A stretch of 64,000 nt of DNA from DATJCV01 sp963707665 (GCA_963707665.1 CAVPQU010000005.1:1-64000), one strand, 5' to 3'; numbered from the stretch's first letter, positions 16,139 to 25,531 are shown. Program-made: numbers and translations. The notes: generated by a model not told the origin, from the sequence alone.

Positions 16139-16990
16139 ATGGCGGTTCTCATAATTTCCTTACCGCCAACGCCCGTGGCTGCAGATTCCTCTCCTTTTGT
16201 CGAGATCGACAACCTCAATTTCGGTTATGGCGAACGCCTGATCCTGAGCGGGTTGACTATGCGCTTTGCGCGCGGCCAGGTAGTGGCCGTGATGGGCGGC
16301 TCGGGATCCGGCAAGACCACGATTTTGCGACTGATCGGCGGTCAGTTGCGGCCCCAAAGCGGGACGCTGAAGGTGGCCGGGCAAGAAGTGGCCGCGCTGG
16401 ATACGCGCGAGCTGTATCTGTTGCGTCGCAAGATGGGAATGCTGTTCCAGCAAGGCGCACTGTTCACCGATCTGACTGCGTTTGAAAATGTTGCCTTCCC
16501 CTTGCGCGAACACACCGATCTGCCGGAAGAGTTGCTGCGTGATCTGGTGTTGATGAAGTTGCAGGCGGTCGGCCTGCGCAACGCCGCGCACTTGAAACCG
16601 GCCGAAGTTTCGGGCGGCATGGCGCGCCGGGTGGCGGTGGCGCGTGCGATCGCGCTCGACCCGCAGCTGATCATGTACGACGAGCCGTTCGCCGGCCTCG
16701 ACCCGATCTCGATGGGCGTGACGGCCAACCTGGTGCGCACCCTGAATCAGGCGCTGGGCTCGACCTCGATCCTGGTGTCGCACGACGTCGACATGACGTT
16801 TTCGATCGCCGATTACGTGTACCTGCTGTCGCACGGGAAAATCGTCGCGCACGGTACGCCGCAGCAGATGCGCGATTCCGACGACCCGTTCGTGACGCAA
16901 TTCGTGCGCGGCGAAGCCGACGGCCCGGTGCGCTTCCATTACCCCGGCAAGTCGCTGGCAGCCGATCTCGGCCTGGAGGCGCAGCCATGA
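16139..16990 (+). CDS. mlaF: MlaF, ATPase of the Mla phospholipid transporter
   Basis: ABC ATPase driving retrograde phospholipid traffic that keeps the outer membrane asymmetric. Walker A GGSGSGKTT, signature VSGGMARRVAVARA and Walker B LIMYDEPFAGLDP are all intact. The C-terminal tail is the MlaF type. The start is uncertain: ATG 16139 overlaps a TATAAT sequence (16135-16140), and GTG 16175 (VAADSSPFVEIDNL) would leave room for a 5' leader. The stop overlaps the mlaE start by four bases, so the two are translationally coupled. Confidence 0.95.
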   Translation: MAVLIISLPPTPVAADSSPFVEIDNLNFGYGERLILSGLTMRFARGQVVAVMGGSGSGKTTILRLIGGQLRPQSGTLKVAGQEVAALDTRELYLLRRKMGMLFQQGALFTDLTAFENVAFPLREHTDLPEELLRDLVLMKLQAVGLRNAAHLKPAEVSGGMARRVAVARAIALDPQLIMYDEPFAGLDPISMGVTANLVRTLNQALGSTSILVSHDVDMTFSIADYVYLLSHGKIVAHGTPQQMRDSDDPFVTQFVRGEADGPVRFHYPGKSLAADLGLEAQP

Positions 16991-17772
16991 TCATCGATCT
17001 GCTGGCGGCGCTGGGCAACTGGGTGCGCGCGACGCTGGCCAATCTCGGCTATGCGATACGCCTGCTGTTTCACGTCTTGCGCGCCTCGGCCGGCCTGTGG
17101 CGGCGGCCGCGCCTGATTACCGACCAAATTCACTTCATCGGCAACCATTCGCTGCTGATCATTGCGGTGTCCGGCTTGTTCGTCGGTTTCGTGCTCGGCT
17201 TGCAGGGTTATTACACGCTGAACCGCTACGGCTCGGAACAGGCGCTCGGCTTGCTGGTCGCACTGTCATTGACGCGCGAGTTGGGGCCAGTGGTGACCGC
17301 GCTGTTGTTTGCCGGCCGCGCCGGCACCTCGCTGACCGCCGAAATCGGCTTGATGAAGGCGGGGGAGCAGTTGGCAGCGATGGAAATGATGGCGGTCGAT
17401 CCGCTGCAGCGCGTGCTGGCGCCGCGCTTCTGGGCGGGAGTGGTGGCGATGCCGGTGCTGGCGACGATTTTTAGCGCGGTCGGGATTCTGGGCGGTTACC
17501 TGGTGGGAGTGCAGTTGATCGGCGTCGACGAGGGCGCCTTCTGGTCGCAAATGCAAAATGGGGTCGATGTCTGGCAGGATATCGCCAATGGCGTCATCAA
17601 GAGCGTGGTGTTTGGAGTGGCTGTCACCTTCATCGCGCTGTGGCAGGGTTATGAAGCGAAGGCGACCCCGGAGGGCGTGGCGCGTGCCACGACGCGCACC
17701 GTGGTGATTGCGTCGCTGATGGTGCTGTGGCTGGATTTCCTGTTGACGGCACTGATGTTTAATCGCGGCTGA
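16987..17772 (+). CDS. mlaE: MlaE, permease of the Mla phospholipid transporter
   Basis: 261-residue inner-membrane permease of the MlaFEDB complex. Five or so membrane helices are seen. The conserved MlaE/TTG core is SLTRELGPVVTALLFAGRAGTSLTAE, and the block EQLAAMEMMAVDP follows it, as in the family. It overlaps mlaF by four bases. A 127-bp gap, unusual inside this operon, separates it from mlaD. Confidence 0.96.
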   Translation: MIIDLLAALGNWVRATLANLGYAIRLLFHVLRASAGLWRRPRLITDQIHFIGNHSLLIIAVSGLFVGFVLGLQGYYTLNRYGSEQALGLLVALSLTRELGPVVTALLFAGRAGTSLTAEIGLMKAGEQLAAMEMMAVDPLQRVLAPRFWAGVVAMPVLATIFSAVGILGGYLVGVQLIGVDEGAFWSQMQNGVDVWQDIANGVIKSVVFGVAVTFIALWQGYEAKATPEGVARATTRTVVIASLMVLWLDFLLTALMFNRG

Positions 17773-17899
17773 GCCGATAGGTGGTCGAGAGTATTTTTGA
17801 AATCGGCCAGCGCATCCGCGGAAATGTAATGTTTTTGGCTATACTCCAGTAAAACAGATCTTAATAAGGGAATCGGACAATTCTGTTCTGAGGCACAAT

Positions 17900-18373
17900 A
17901 TGCAACGCAAATCACTGGATACATGGGTCGGACTGTTTGTGCTGCTGGGTGCGCTGGCGCTGGTGTTCCTGGCGCTGAAGGCGGGCAACCTGGCCTCGAT
18001 GTCGTTTGCCGGTACCTATACCGTGCAATCCACTTTCGACAACATCGGCGGCCTGAAGCCGCGCGCGCCGATCAAGAGCGCCGGCGTGGTGGTGGGCCGG
18101 GTCGATGCCATCGATTTCGATGACAAGACTTACCGCGCGCGGGTCAGCCTGAAGCTGGAAGACCGCTATAAATTTCCGAAAGACACCTCGGCCAAGATCC
18201 TGACTTCGGGTTTGCTGGGCGAGCAATACATCGGCCTCGAAGCCGGTGGCGACACCGTCAATCTGGCACAAGGGGATCGCATCACCATGACACAGTCGGC
18301 AATCGTGCTGGAGAATCTGATTGGCCAGTTCCTTTTTAGCAAGGCCAGCGAAGGACAGGGTGGTTCGCAATGA
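17900..18373 (+). CDS. mlaD: MlaD, MCE-domain substrate-binding subunit
   Basis: 157-residue single-span inner-membrane protein with one MCE domain, which forms a hexameric lipid-binding ring on MlaFE. It begins MQRKSLDTWVGLFVLLGALALVF-type, one membrane helix, then the MCE core with FDNIGGLKPRAPIKSAGVVVG and LTSGLLGEQYIGLEAGG. The ATGA overlap at 18370-18373 couples it to mlaA. Confidence 0.95.
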   Translation: MQRKSLDTWVGLFVLLGALALVFLALKAGNLASMSFAGTYTVQSTFDNIGGLKPRAPIKSAGVVVGRVDAIDFDDKTYRARVSLKLEDRYKFPKDTSAKILTSGLLGEQYIGLEAGGDTVNLAQGDRITMTQSAIVLENLIGQFLFSKASEGQGGSQ

Positions 18374-19128
18374 CGCGCGCAGGCACCGCAGGTGCGCTGG
18401 CAATCGCGCTTGCGCTGGGCGGCTGCGCCAGTACCGGCGCCGGCGGCAATCCGCACGATCCGTTTGAAAGCTTCAACCGCAGCATGTTCAGCTTTAACGA
18501 CAAGCTCGATCAGGTGGCGCTGAAGCCGGCCGCCACCGTATATAGCGACGTCTTGCCGTCGTTTGTGCAAACCGCCGTCAATAATTTCTTCGGAAATATT
18601 GGCGACATCTGGAGCACCGTCAACAACCTGTTGCAGGGCCAGGGCGAAAATGCCGTTACCGGCGTAATGCGGGTGGCGGTGAATACCGTGCTCGGTTTCG
18701 GCGGCGTGCTGGATATCAGCTCGGAAGCCGGCCTGGTGCGCCACAAGGCGGACTTCGGCCAGACCATGGGGCGCTGGGGCGTGCAGTCCGGGCCGTACGT
18801 GGTCTTGCCGTTTTTCGGGCCATCGACGGTGCGCGACACGGTCGGCCTGCCAGTGGATATTTATGGCAACCTCTGGAATTACAAGTATCCGGTCCGCTGG
18901 CGCAACACCGGCACCGTGGTGCGGGTGGTCGATCAGCGCGCCACGCTGCTGAGTGCCGGCAACCTGATCGAAGAAGCGGCGCTCGATAAATACCAGTTCG
19001 TGCGCGACGCCTACCTGCAGCGGCGCGCCGGCCAGGTCGGCGCGCCGGATAACGGCGGCTGGGAAGATGCCGAGCCGCTGGAACCAGCGCCGAGCCCAAC
19101 CGTCCAACCCAAGCCGGACAGCAAGTAA
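18370..19128 (+). CDS. mlaA: MlaA (VacJ), outer-membrane lipoprotein of the Mla system
   Basis: 252-residue outer-membrane lipoprotein that extracts misplaced phospholipids from the outer leaflet. The N-terminal signal ends in the lipobox LGGC (Cys about 18). The VacJ core NPHDPFESFNRSMFSFND and the later GRWGVQSGPYVVLPFFGPSTVRD region are clear. A Pro-rich tail follows. In enterics mlaA is encoded apart from mlaFEDCB. Its position between mlaD and mlaC here is the betaproteobacterial arrangement. Confidence 0.95.
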   Translation: MTRAGTAGALAIALALGGCASTGAGGNPHDPFESFNRSMFSFNDKLDQVALKPAATVYSDVLPSFVQTAVNNFFGNIGDIWSTVNNLLQGQGENAVTGVMRVAVNTVLGFGGVLDISSEAGLVRHKADFGQTMGRWGVQSGPYVVLPFFGPSTVRDTVGLPVDIYGNLWNYKYPVRWRNTGTVVRVVDQRATLLSAGNLIEEAALDKYQFVRDAYLQRRAGQVGAPDNGGWEDAEPLEPAPSPTVQPKPDSK

Positions 19129-19159
19129 TCCAGTCCGGAATCATTGAATGCGGAGAATC

Positions 19160-19813
19160 ATGAAAATCTTTCGAACACTCGCCATCCTGCTCACCCTGGG
19201 CGCCGCCGCGTTGGTCGGCAGCGCGCCGGCGCGGGCTGAAGAAGGGCCGGATGCGCTGATCAAGCGCATCAGCCTGGAAGTGCTGGACACCGCCAAGAAC
19301 GACAAGCAGATCCAGGGTGGCGACCAGCAGCGCATCATGCAGCTGGTGGAGGAAAAGGTACTGCCCTATGTCGATTTTCAGCGCATGACGGCGCTTGCGG
19401 CCGGCCGCTTCTGGCGCGAAGCCACGCCCGAACAGCAAAAACAGCTGACTGCCGAATTCCGCGATTTGCTGAAGTACACCTATTCCGGTGCGCTGGCGCA
19501 GGTGCGCGACCAGCAGATCCAGTTCCGGCCTTTGCGCGCCAGCCCGACCGAGACCGAGGTTGAAGTGCAGTCGCAGGTGCTGCAGCCGCGCGGCGGCGAA
19601 CCGATCCAGCTTAACTATCGCCTGGAGAAGCAAGCGTCGGGCTGGAAAATCTACGACGTCAACGTGCTGGGCGCCTGGCTGGTGCAGACCTACAAGGGCA
19701 ACTTCGCCACTGAAATCAGCAAGGGCGGGATCGATGGCTTGATCAAGACCCTGGCCGAGCGCAACAAGCGACTCGCCGCTGGCGCCGCCAAGGGCGTCAA
19801 GGCTGCGTCCTGA
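19160..19813 (+). CDS. mlaC: MlaC, periplasmic phospholipid shuttle
   Basis: 217-residue periplasmic carrier between MlaA and MlaFEDB. The ATG at 19160 is preferred over 19148 because GGAGA (19151-19155) is at the right distance. The signal peptide MKIFRTLAILLTLGAAALVG ends at APARA. The mature part has the MlaC features YVDFQRMTALAAGRFWREATPEQ and the GWKIYDVNVLGAWLVQTY block. Confidence 0.95.
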   Translation: MKIFRTLAILLTLGAAALVGSAPARAEEGPDALIKRISLEVLDTAKNDKQIQGGDQQRIMQLVEEKVLPYVDFQRMTALAAGRFWREATPEQQKQLTAEFRDLLKYTYSGALAQVRDQQIQFRPLRASPTETEVEVQSQVLQPRGGEPIQLNYRLEKQASGWKIYDVNVLGAWLVQTYKGNFATEISKGGIDGLIKTLAERNKRLAAGAAKGVKAAS

Positions 19814-19831
19814 GCGTCGCCAGCCCAATCC

Positions 19832-20125
19832 ATGTTCAAGCCGCCTTCATCGCTTACCGTCCATAACGCCAAGACCGTGCTGCAAGCCGGTTTGCGCGCG
19901 GTTGCCAACGGCCAGCGCGCGATCGACCTGACACATGTGGTCGCGGTCGATTCGGTCGCGGTGGCGACCTTGCTGGCCTGGCAGCGCGCCGCGCGTGCCC
20001 GGGGTAGCAATCTCGATTTCGGCCAGCTGCCGCCGAATTTGCAGAGCCTGGCGCAACTGTATGGCGTGGCGGCGCTGCTGCAGGCGCCCGCCGTCGCGGC
20101 GCCGGTTGCCGCGCAGCCGGCTTGA
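19832..20125 (+). CDS. mlaB: MlaB, STAS-domain subunit of the Mla transporter
   Basis: 97-residue cytoplasmic STAS protein that stabilises MlaF. The STAS core is RAIDLTHVVAVDSVAVATLLAW, with the usual Ser after Asp (VDS). The tail is Ala/Pro/Val-rich and probably disordered. It is the last gene of the mla set, 18 bp after mlaC. Confidence 0.88.
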   Translation: MFKPPSSLTVHNAKTVLQAGLRAVANGQRAIDLTHVVAVDSVAVATLLAWQRAARARGSNLDFGQLPPNLQSLAQLYGVAALLQAPAVAAPVAAQPA

Positions 20126-20253
20126 CCTAGCCGGATTCCCGGCGCCGGCTTTCGAGCCGGAAATCCCCTATAATCAAAGGCTTTCCTTCGCTGCCGCAAC
20201 GGCGCGGCAGGCGTGCTCGGCGCGCATTTTCCAATTATTTTGCATCAGGGCCG

Positions 20254-21168
20254 ATGGCTGCAATTCAGATCACCAATGTCGAAAAACGCTACCGCTCGCT
20301 GCGCGCGCTGGATGGGGTGTCGCTGGCGATCGAGGAAGGCGAGTTCTTCGGTTTGCTGGGCCCGAACGGGGCCGGCAAGACCACGCTGATCTCGATCCTG
20401 GCCGGCCTGAACCGTGCCGATGCCGGCAGCGTTTCGGTGCATGGCCATGATGTCGTTTCCGAGTACCGCGCCGCCCGCCGCTTGCTGGGCGTGGTGCCGC
20501 AGGAGCTGGTGTTCGATCCGTTCTTCACCGTGCGCGAGACGCTGCGTCTGCAATCCGGCTATTTCGGCCTGAAAAACAACGACGCCTGGATCGACGAGGT
20601 GATGCACCACCTGAATTTGACCAACAAGGCGAATGCCAACATGCGCGCGCTGTCGGGTGGCATGAAGCGGCGCGTGCTGGTGGCGCAGGCGCTGGTGCAC
20701 AAGCCGCCGGTGATCGTGCTGGACGAACCGACCGCCGGCGTCGACGTCGAGCTGCGCCAGACCTTGTGGCAGTTCGTCGGCCGCCTGAACCGCGAAGGCC
20801 ATACCGTGGTGCTGACCACGCATTACCTGGAAGAGGCGCAGGCACTGTGCAATCGCATTGCGATGCTGAAAGCCGGCAAGCTGGTCGCGCTCGATTCGAC
20901 CGCGAACCTGATCCATCGCATCTCCGGCTCACAACTGACGCTGCGGCTGGTGCCAGGCAACCGGCTGCCGGATGTGCTGAAGCCGCTGGTGTCGCATCCC
21001 GATCAGCTGTTGGGCGGCAATCAGTACATCCTGCGCGTCAACGATGTCGCCGAAGTCGAGCCGATCCTGGCCAAGCTGCGCGAGGCCAGGGTCGTGATCG
21101 AAGACATGCAGTTGCAGCAAGCCGACCTGGAAGACGTTTTCATCCAGATCATGGAGCGTGAAAAATGA
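20254..21168 (+). CDS. ABC-2 type exporter, ATP-binding protein
   Basis: 304-residue ATPase of an ABC-2 (CcmA/YadG-like) exporter. Walker A GPNGAGKTT, signature LSGGMKRRVLVAQA, Walker B VIVLDEPTAGVD and the switch His in LTTHYLEEA are intact. The C-terminal 80 residues form the usual extra domain. A TATAAT at 20169-20174 with no good -35 may be its promoter. The stop overlaps the permease start by four bases. Substrate unknown. The position directly after mlaB may reflect shared regulation, not necessarily shared function. Confidence 0.93.
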   Translation: MAAIQITNVEKRYRSLRALDGVSLAIEEGEFFGLLGPNGAGKTTLISILAGLNRADAGSVSVHGHDVVSEYRAARRLLGVVPQELVFDPFFTVRETLRLQSGYFGLKNNDAWIDEVMHHLNLTNKANANMRALSGGMKRRVLVAQALVHKPPVIVLDEPTAGVDVELRQTLWQFVGRLNREGHTVVLTTHYLEEAQALCNRIAMLKAGKLVALDSTANLIHRISGSQLTLRLVPGNRLPDVLKPLVSHPDQLLGGNQYILRVNDVAEVEPILAKLREARVVIEDMQLQQADLEDVFIQIMEREK

Positions 21169-21920
21169 TCGGCTTCCAGACCCTGTTCTACAAGGAAGTG
21201 TTGCGCTTCTGGAAAGTGGCGGCGCAGACGGTGGCGGCGCCGGTGCTGACCGCCATGCTGTATTTGCTGATCTTCGGCCACGTGCTGGAAGACCGGGTGC
21301 AGGTCTACCCCGGCGTCAAGTACACCGCCTTCCTGGTGCCCGGCCTGATCATGATGAGCGTGCTGCAAAACGCTTTTGCCAACAGCTCCTCGTCGCTGAT
21401 CCAGTCGAAGATCACCGGCAACCTGGTGTTCGTCCTGCTGCCGCCGCTGTCGCATTGGGAATTGTTCGGCGCCTATGTCGGCGCCTCGATGCTGCGCGGA
21501 GCCATGGTCGGCAGCGGCGTGTTTCTGATTACCACCTGGTTTGCCCAGCTGTCGTTCGTGGCGCCATGGTGGATCCTGCTGTTCGGCTTGCTGGGGGCGG
21601 CGATTCTCGGCACGCTGGGATTGGTGGCCGGCATCTGGGCCGACAAATTCGACCAGCTGGCGGCGTTCCAGAATTTTCTGATCATGCCGCTGACCTTCTT
21701 GTCCGGCGTGTTTTACTCGATTCATTCGCTGCCCGGCTTCTGGCAGGATATGTCCCGTTTCAATCCGTTCTTTTACATGATCGACGGCTTCCGCTACGGC
21801 TTTTTCGGCCAGTCGGATGTGGCGCCATTGCACAGTTTCGCGGTGGTCTGCGGCTTCTTCCTGCTGGTGGCGACGTTCGCCGTGTATCTGTTGAAGAGCG
21901 GTTACAAGCTGCGCCACTGA
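21165..21920 (+). CDS. ABC-2 type exporter, permease (YadH-like)
   Basis: 251-residue inner-membrane permease with six hydrophobic segments. The ABC-2 signature region is LIMPLTFLSGVFYSIHSLPGFW, followed by the NPFFYMIDGFRYGFFG block typical of YadH-like permeases. It is translationally coupled to the ATPase. The export substrate cannot be deduced. Confidence 0.93.
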   Translation: MIGFQTLFYKEVLRFWKVAAQTVAAPVLTAMLYLLIFGHVLEDRVQVYPGVKYTAFLVPGLIMMSVLQNAFANSSSSLIQSKITGNLVFVLLPPLSHWELFGAYVGASMLRGAMVGSGVFLITTWFAQLSFVAPWWILLFGLLGAAILGTLGLVAGIWADKFDQLAAFQNFLIMPLTFLSGVFYSIHSLPGFWQDMSRFNPFFYMIDGFRYGFFGQSDVAPLHSFAVVCGFFLLVATFAVYLLKSGYKLRH

Positions 21921-21969
21921 TGGCCGGCGCTGCCACACCTGTATCCATCTGTTTTGAGGTAAGGAAGCC

Positions 21970-22221
21970 ATGTCCACTACACCTGAGCTGATTCACAGCT
22001 ATATCACCGCGGGGCTGGATTGCAGCCATCTCGAAGTCGAAGGCGACGGCCAGCATTTCCAGGCCATCATCGTCTCCGAAGCATTTGCCGGCAAACGCCT
22101 GATCCAGCGCCATCAACTGGTGTATGCGGCGCTGGGCGAACGCATGCGCGAGGAAATCCACGCGCTGTCGATGAAGACGCTGACGCCGCAAGAATTTGCC
22201 GATGCCAAAGCGGCCGGCTGA
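21970..22221 (+). CDS. BolA/IbaG family protein
   Basis: 83-residue BolA-type protein, a partner of monothiol glutaredoxins in iron-sulfur handling. The family core is HFQAIIVSEAFAGKRLIQRHQLVYAALG, with the invariant His and the [KR]xxxxRHxxV motif, and the C-terminus is EIHALSMKTLTPQEF. The position just before murA is the same as ibaG in E. coli. The CGFS glutaredoxin that could pair with it is encoded at 47.5 kb. Confidence 0.93.
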   Translation: MSTTPELIHSYITAGLDCSHLEVEGDGQHFQAIIVSEAFAGKRLIQRHQLVYAALGERMREEIHALSMKTLTPQEFADAKAAG

Positions 22222-22260
22222 ACCATTCCTGCACCATTGACTGCACCATAAAGTAACCGC

Positions 22261-23511
22261 ATGGACAAACTACTCATCCACGGCGGCCGGCGGCTGGCCG
22301 GCGAGATCGCGATTTCCGGCGCCAAGAATGCGGCGCTGCCGATCCTGTGTGCCGGCCTGTTGACGGCGGATCAACTGCAGCTGACAAACGTGCCGCGCCT
22401 GCACGACGTTGCCACCATGCTGAAGCTGCTGCGCCAGATGGGCTTGCGGGCAGAGCAGGAAGGCACAAGCGTGACGCTGGACGGCAGCGCGATCGACAAG
22501 CTGGAAGCGCCGTATGAAATGGTGAAAACCATGCGTGCCTCGATCCTGGTGCTGGGGCCGCTCTTGGCGCGCTTCGGCGAGGCGCGGGTCTCGCTGCCGG
22601 GCGGCTGCGCGATCGGCTCGCGTCCGGTCGACCAGCATATCCGCGGCCTGCAGGCGATGGGCGCCGAGATCCATATCGAAGCCGGCTACATCCATGCCAA
22701 GGCCAAGAAACTGAAGGGCGCGCGCATCGTGACTGACATGATCACCGTCACCGGCACCGAAAACCTGCTGATGGCGGCGACGCTGGCCGAAGGCGAGACA
22801 ATCCTGGCCAACGCCGCGCGCGAGCCGGAAGTGACCGACCTGGCCAACCTGCTGGTGGCGATGGGCGCCAGGATCGACGGCATCAACACCGATCTGCTGG
22901 TGATCCAGGGCGTCGACAAATTGCACGGCGCGGCGCATTCGGTGATCCCGGACCGGATCGAGACCGGCACCTTCCTGTGTGCGGTGGCCGCCGCCGGCGG
23001 CGATGTCACGCTGACCAACACCCGTAGCGACACGCTCGACGCCGCGCTCGACAAGTTGCGCGAAGCCGGCGTGGTACTGACTTCCGGGCCGGACTGGATC
23101 CGGGTGCAGATGGCGGCGCGGCCCAAGGCGGTGAGTTTTCGCACCACCGAATACCCGGGCTTCCCGACCGACATGCAGGCCCAGTTCATGGCCATGAATG
23201 CGATCGCCGAAGGCGCCAGCCACGTCACCGAGACCATTTTCGAAAACCGCTTCATGCACGTGCAGGAAATGAACCGGCTTGGCGCCTGCATCGCGATCGA
23301 AGGCAATACCGCGATGGTCACCGGCGTGCCGCAACTGGTGGGTGCGCCGGTGATGGCGACCGACCTGCGCGCCTCGGCCTCGCTGGTGATCGCCGGCCTG
23401 GCGGCGCAGGGCGAAACGCTGATCGAACGCATTTATCACCTGGATCGCGGCTACGACCGGATGGAAGTCAAACTGGCGGCGGTCGGCGCCAGCATTGAAA
23501 GAACGAAATGA
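22261..23511 (+). CDS. murA: UDP-N-acetylglucosamine 1-carboxyvinyltransferase
   Basis: 416-residue MurA, the first committed step of peptidoglycan precursor synthesis. The N-terminus is MDKLLIHGGRRLAGEIAISG, with the KNAALPIL block. The catalytic Cys (about 116) is in LPGGCAIGSRPVDQH, so fosfomycin sensitivity is expected. Full length, frame intact. The stop overlaps hisG by four bases, tying cell-wall synthesis to the his operon as in other Burkholderiales. Confidence 0.98.
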   Translation: MDKLLIHGGRRLAGEIAISGAKNAALPILCAGLLTADQLQLTNVPRLHDVATMLKLLRQMGLRAEQEGTSVTLDGSAIDKLEAPYEMVKTMRASILVLGPLLARFGEARVSLPGGCAIGSRPVDQHIRGLQAMGAEIHIEAGYIHAKAKKLKGARIVTDMITVTGTENLLMAATLAEGETILANAAREPEVTDLANLLVAMGARIDGINTDLLVIQGVDKLHGAAHSVIPDRIETGTFLCAVAAAGGDVTLTNTRSDTLDAALDKLREAGVVLTSGPDWIRVQMAARPKAVSFRTTEYPGFPTDMQAQFMAMNAIAEGASHVTETIFENRFMHVQEMNRLGACIAIEGNTAMVTGVPQLVGAPVMATDLRASASLVIAGLAAQGETLIERIYHLDRGYDRMEVKLAAVGASIERTK

Positions 23512-24191
23512 ACCAGAATGATCCAAACGATCAGCGGCAACTGACGCTGGCGCTGTCCAAGGGCCGGATTTTCGAGGAAACGCTGCCGCTGCTGGAAGCG
23601 GCCGGGATTCGCGTGCTGGAAGATCCGGAAACCTCGCGCAAGCTGATCCTGGCTACCGACGACGCCCAGTTGCGGGTGATCATCGTGCGCGCCTCCGACG
23701 TGCCGACCTACGTCCAGTATGGCGCCGCCGACTTCGGCGTGGCCGGCAAGGACGTGCTGTTCGAGCATGGCGGCGATGGCCTGTACCAGCCGATCGATCT
23801 CGGGATCGCCAAGTGCCGCATGTCGGTGGCGGTGCCGGTCGGCTTCAATTATGCCGAGGCGGTGCATCAGGGCGCACGCTTGCGGGTTGCCACCAAGTAT
23901 CTGCGCGCCGCGCGCGAGCATTTCGCCGAAAAAGGCGTGCACGTCGATTTGATCAAGTTGTACGGTTCGATGGAGCTGGCGCCGCTGGTCGGCCTGGCCG
24001 ACGCCATCGTCGACATGGTCAGCACCGGCAACACGCTGCGTGCCAATAACTTGCTGGAAGTCGAGCACATCATGGACATCTCGGCGCGACTGATCGTCAA
24101 CCAGGCGGCGCTGAAAATGAAGCGCGAACGCCTGAAGCCGATCCTCGACACCTTTGAATTGGCGACGCAGCAGCGCCTCACCACGGAGTAA
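23508..24191 (+). CDS. hisG: ATP phosphoribosyltransferase, short form
   Basis: First enzyme of histidine synthesis. At 227 residues it is the short HisG (HisG-S), lacking the C-terminal regulatory domain, and so needs the HisZ subunit. No hisZ is in this window. The PRPP-binding motif region is LADAIVDMVSTGNTLRANNL, and the N-terminal LALSKGRIFEETLPLLEAAGI is typical. It overlaps murA and is followed 4 bp later by hisD. Confidence 0.97.
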   Translation: MNQNDPNDQRQLTLALSKGRIFEETLPLLEAAGIRVLEDPETSRKLILATDDAQLRVIIVRASDVPTYVQYGAADFGVAGKDVLFEHGGDGLYQPIDLGIAKCRMSVAVPVGFNYAEAVHQGARLRVATKYLRAAREHFAEKGVHVDLIKLYGSMELAPLVGLADAIVDMVSTGNTLRANNLLEVEHIMDISARLIVNQAALKMKRERLKPILDTFELATQQRLTTE

Positions 24192-24195
24192 GGAC

Positions 24196-25530
24196 ATGAG
24201 CGACACCGTCAAGATTGCGATGCGCCGGCTGGATGCGGCGCAGGCCGATTTCGACGCGCAACTGCGCGCCCTGCTGGCCTTCGAGGCGGGCGAGGATGCG
24301 GCGATCGACGCCGCCGCCGCCGCCATCCTGGCCGAGGTCAAGGCGCGCGGTGACGCTGCCGTGCTGGAATATACGCAACGCTTCGACCGCCTTGCGGCCG
24401 CCAGCCTCGGCGCGCTGGAAATCGGCCGCGATGCCATGCAGGCGGCGCTGGACGGCCTGGCGCCGGCGCGGCGCGCGGCGCTGCAAACTGCGGCCGAGCG
24501 TGTGCGCAGCTATCACGAACGGCAAAAGGCGGAGTGCGGCTCGGCCGGTTTTCTGTACACCGAAGCCGACGGCACCGTGCTCGGGCAAAAAGTCACGCCG
24601 CTGGACCGGGTCGGCATTTACGTGCCGGGCGGCAAGGCCGCCTACCCATCCTCGGTCTTGATGAATGCGATTCCGGCCAAGGTGGCCGGCGTGGCCGAGG
24701 TCATCATGGTGGTGCCGACGCCGGACGGGGTGAAAAATCCGCTGGTGCTGGCCGCGGCCGCCATCGCCGGCGTCGATCACGCGTATACGATTGGCGGCGC
24801 GCAGGCGATCGGCGCGCTGGCGTACGGCACTGCCACCATTGCCCAGGTCGACAAGATCGTCGGCCCCGGCAACGCCTATGTCGCCGCCGCCAAGCGGCGC
24901 GTGTTCGGCACGGTCGGCATCGACATGATCGCCGGGCCGTCGGAAATCCTGATCATCTGCGACGGCAGTACCGACCCCGACTGGATCGCGATGGATCTGT
25001 TTTCGCAGGCCGAACACGACGAGCTGGCGCAGTCGATCCTGCTCTGTCCGGATGCCGGCTTCATCACCCGGGTCGAGGCCAGCATCCATAAGCTGATCGA
25101 CGGCATGCCGCGCCAGCAAGTGATCCGCACCTCGCTCGCCAACCGCGGCGCCTTGATCAAGGTGCGCGACATGGATCAAGCCTGTGCGATCGCCAACCAG
25201 ATCGCACCCGAGCACCTGGAAATTTCGGCGCAAGAGCCGCAGCGCTGGGCCGAGCAGATTCGCCACGCCGGCGCGCTGTTCCTCGGCCGTTTTTCGTCGG
25301 AAGCGCTGGGCGACTACTGCGCCGGCCCGAATCACGTGTTGCCGACTTCGCGCACCGCGCGTTTTTCGTCGCCGCTCGGCGTCTACGATTTCCAGAAGCG
25401 CAGCAGCGTGATCGAGGTCAGCGAAGCCGGCGCACAGACGCTGGGCAAAGTCGCGGCCGAGCTGGCTTACGGCGAAGGCTTGCCGGCACATGCGCGCTCG
25501 GCCGAGCTGCGGCTGAAAGCTGGCGGCTAA
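24196..25530 (+). CDS. hisD: Histidinol dehydrogenase
   Basis: 444-residue zinc enzyme catalysing the last two steps of histidine synthesis (histidinol to histidine, NAD-dependent). The start is ATG 24196 (MSDTVKIAMRRLD), since the frame open further upstream lies over hisG. Family motifs include VGIYVPGGKAAYPSSVLMN, the signature around IAGPSEILIICD, EHDELAQSILL with zinc ligands, and DYCAGPNHVLPTS. The next gene is not his but a DNA methyltransferase whose GTG starts 2 bp after the stop. Confidence 0.97.
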   Translation: MSDTVKIAMRRLDAAQADFDAQLRALLAFEAGEDAAIDAAAAAILAEVKARGDAAVLEYTQRFDRLAAASLGALEIGRDAMQAALDGLAPARRAALQTAAERVRSYHERQKAECGSAGFLYTEADGTVLGQKVTPLDRVGIYVPGGKAAYPSSVLMNAIPAKVAGVAEVIMVVPTPDGVKNPLVLAAAAIAGVDHAYTIGGAQAIGALAYGTATIAQVDKIVGPGNAYVAAAKRRVFGTVGIDMIAGPSEILIICDGSTDPDWIAMDLFSQAEHDELAQSILLCPDAGFITRVEASIHKLIDGMPRQQVIRTSLANRGALIKVRDMDQACAIANQIAPEHLEISAQEPQRWAEQIRHAGALFLGRFSSEALGDYCAGPNHVLPTSRTARFSSPLGVYDFQKRSSVIEVSEAGAQTLGKVAAELAYGEGLPAHARSAELRLKAGG

Positions 25531-25531
25531 G

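Noticed and set aside
16112..16140. Promoter with TATAAT at 16135 for the mla operon
   Set aside because: The -10 is perfect but no acceptable -35 lies at 16-18 bp, and the hexamer overlaps the first candidate start codon. Mentioned only under mlaF.
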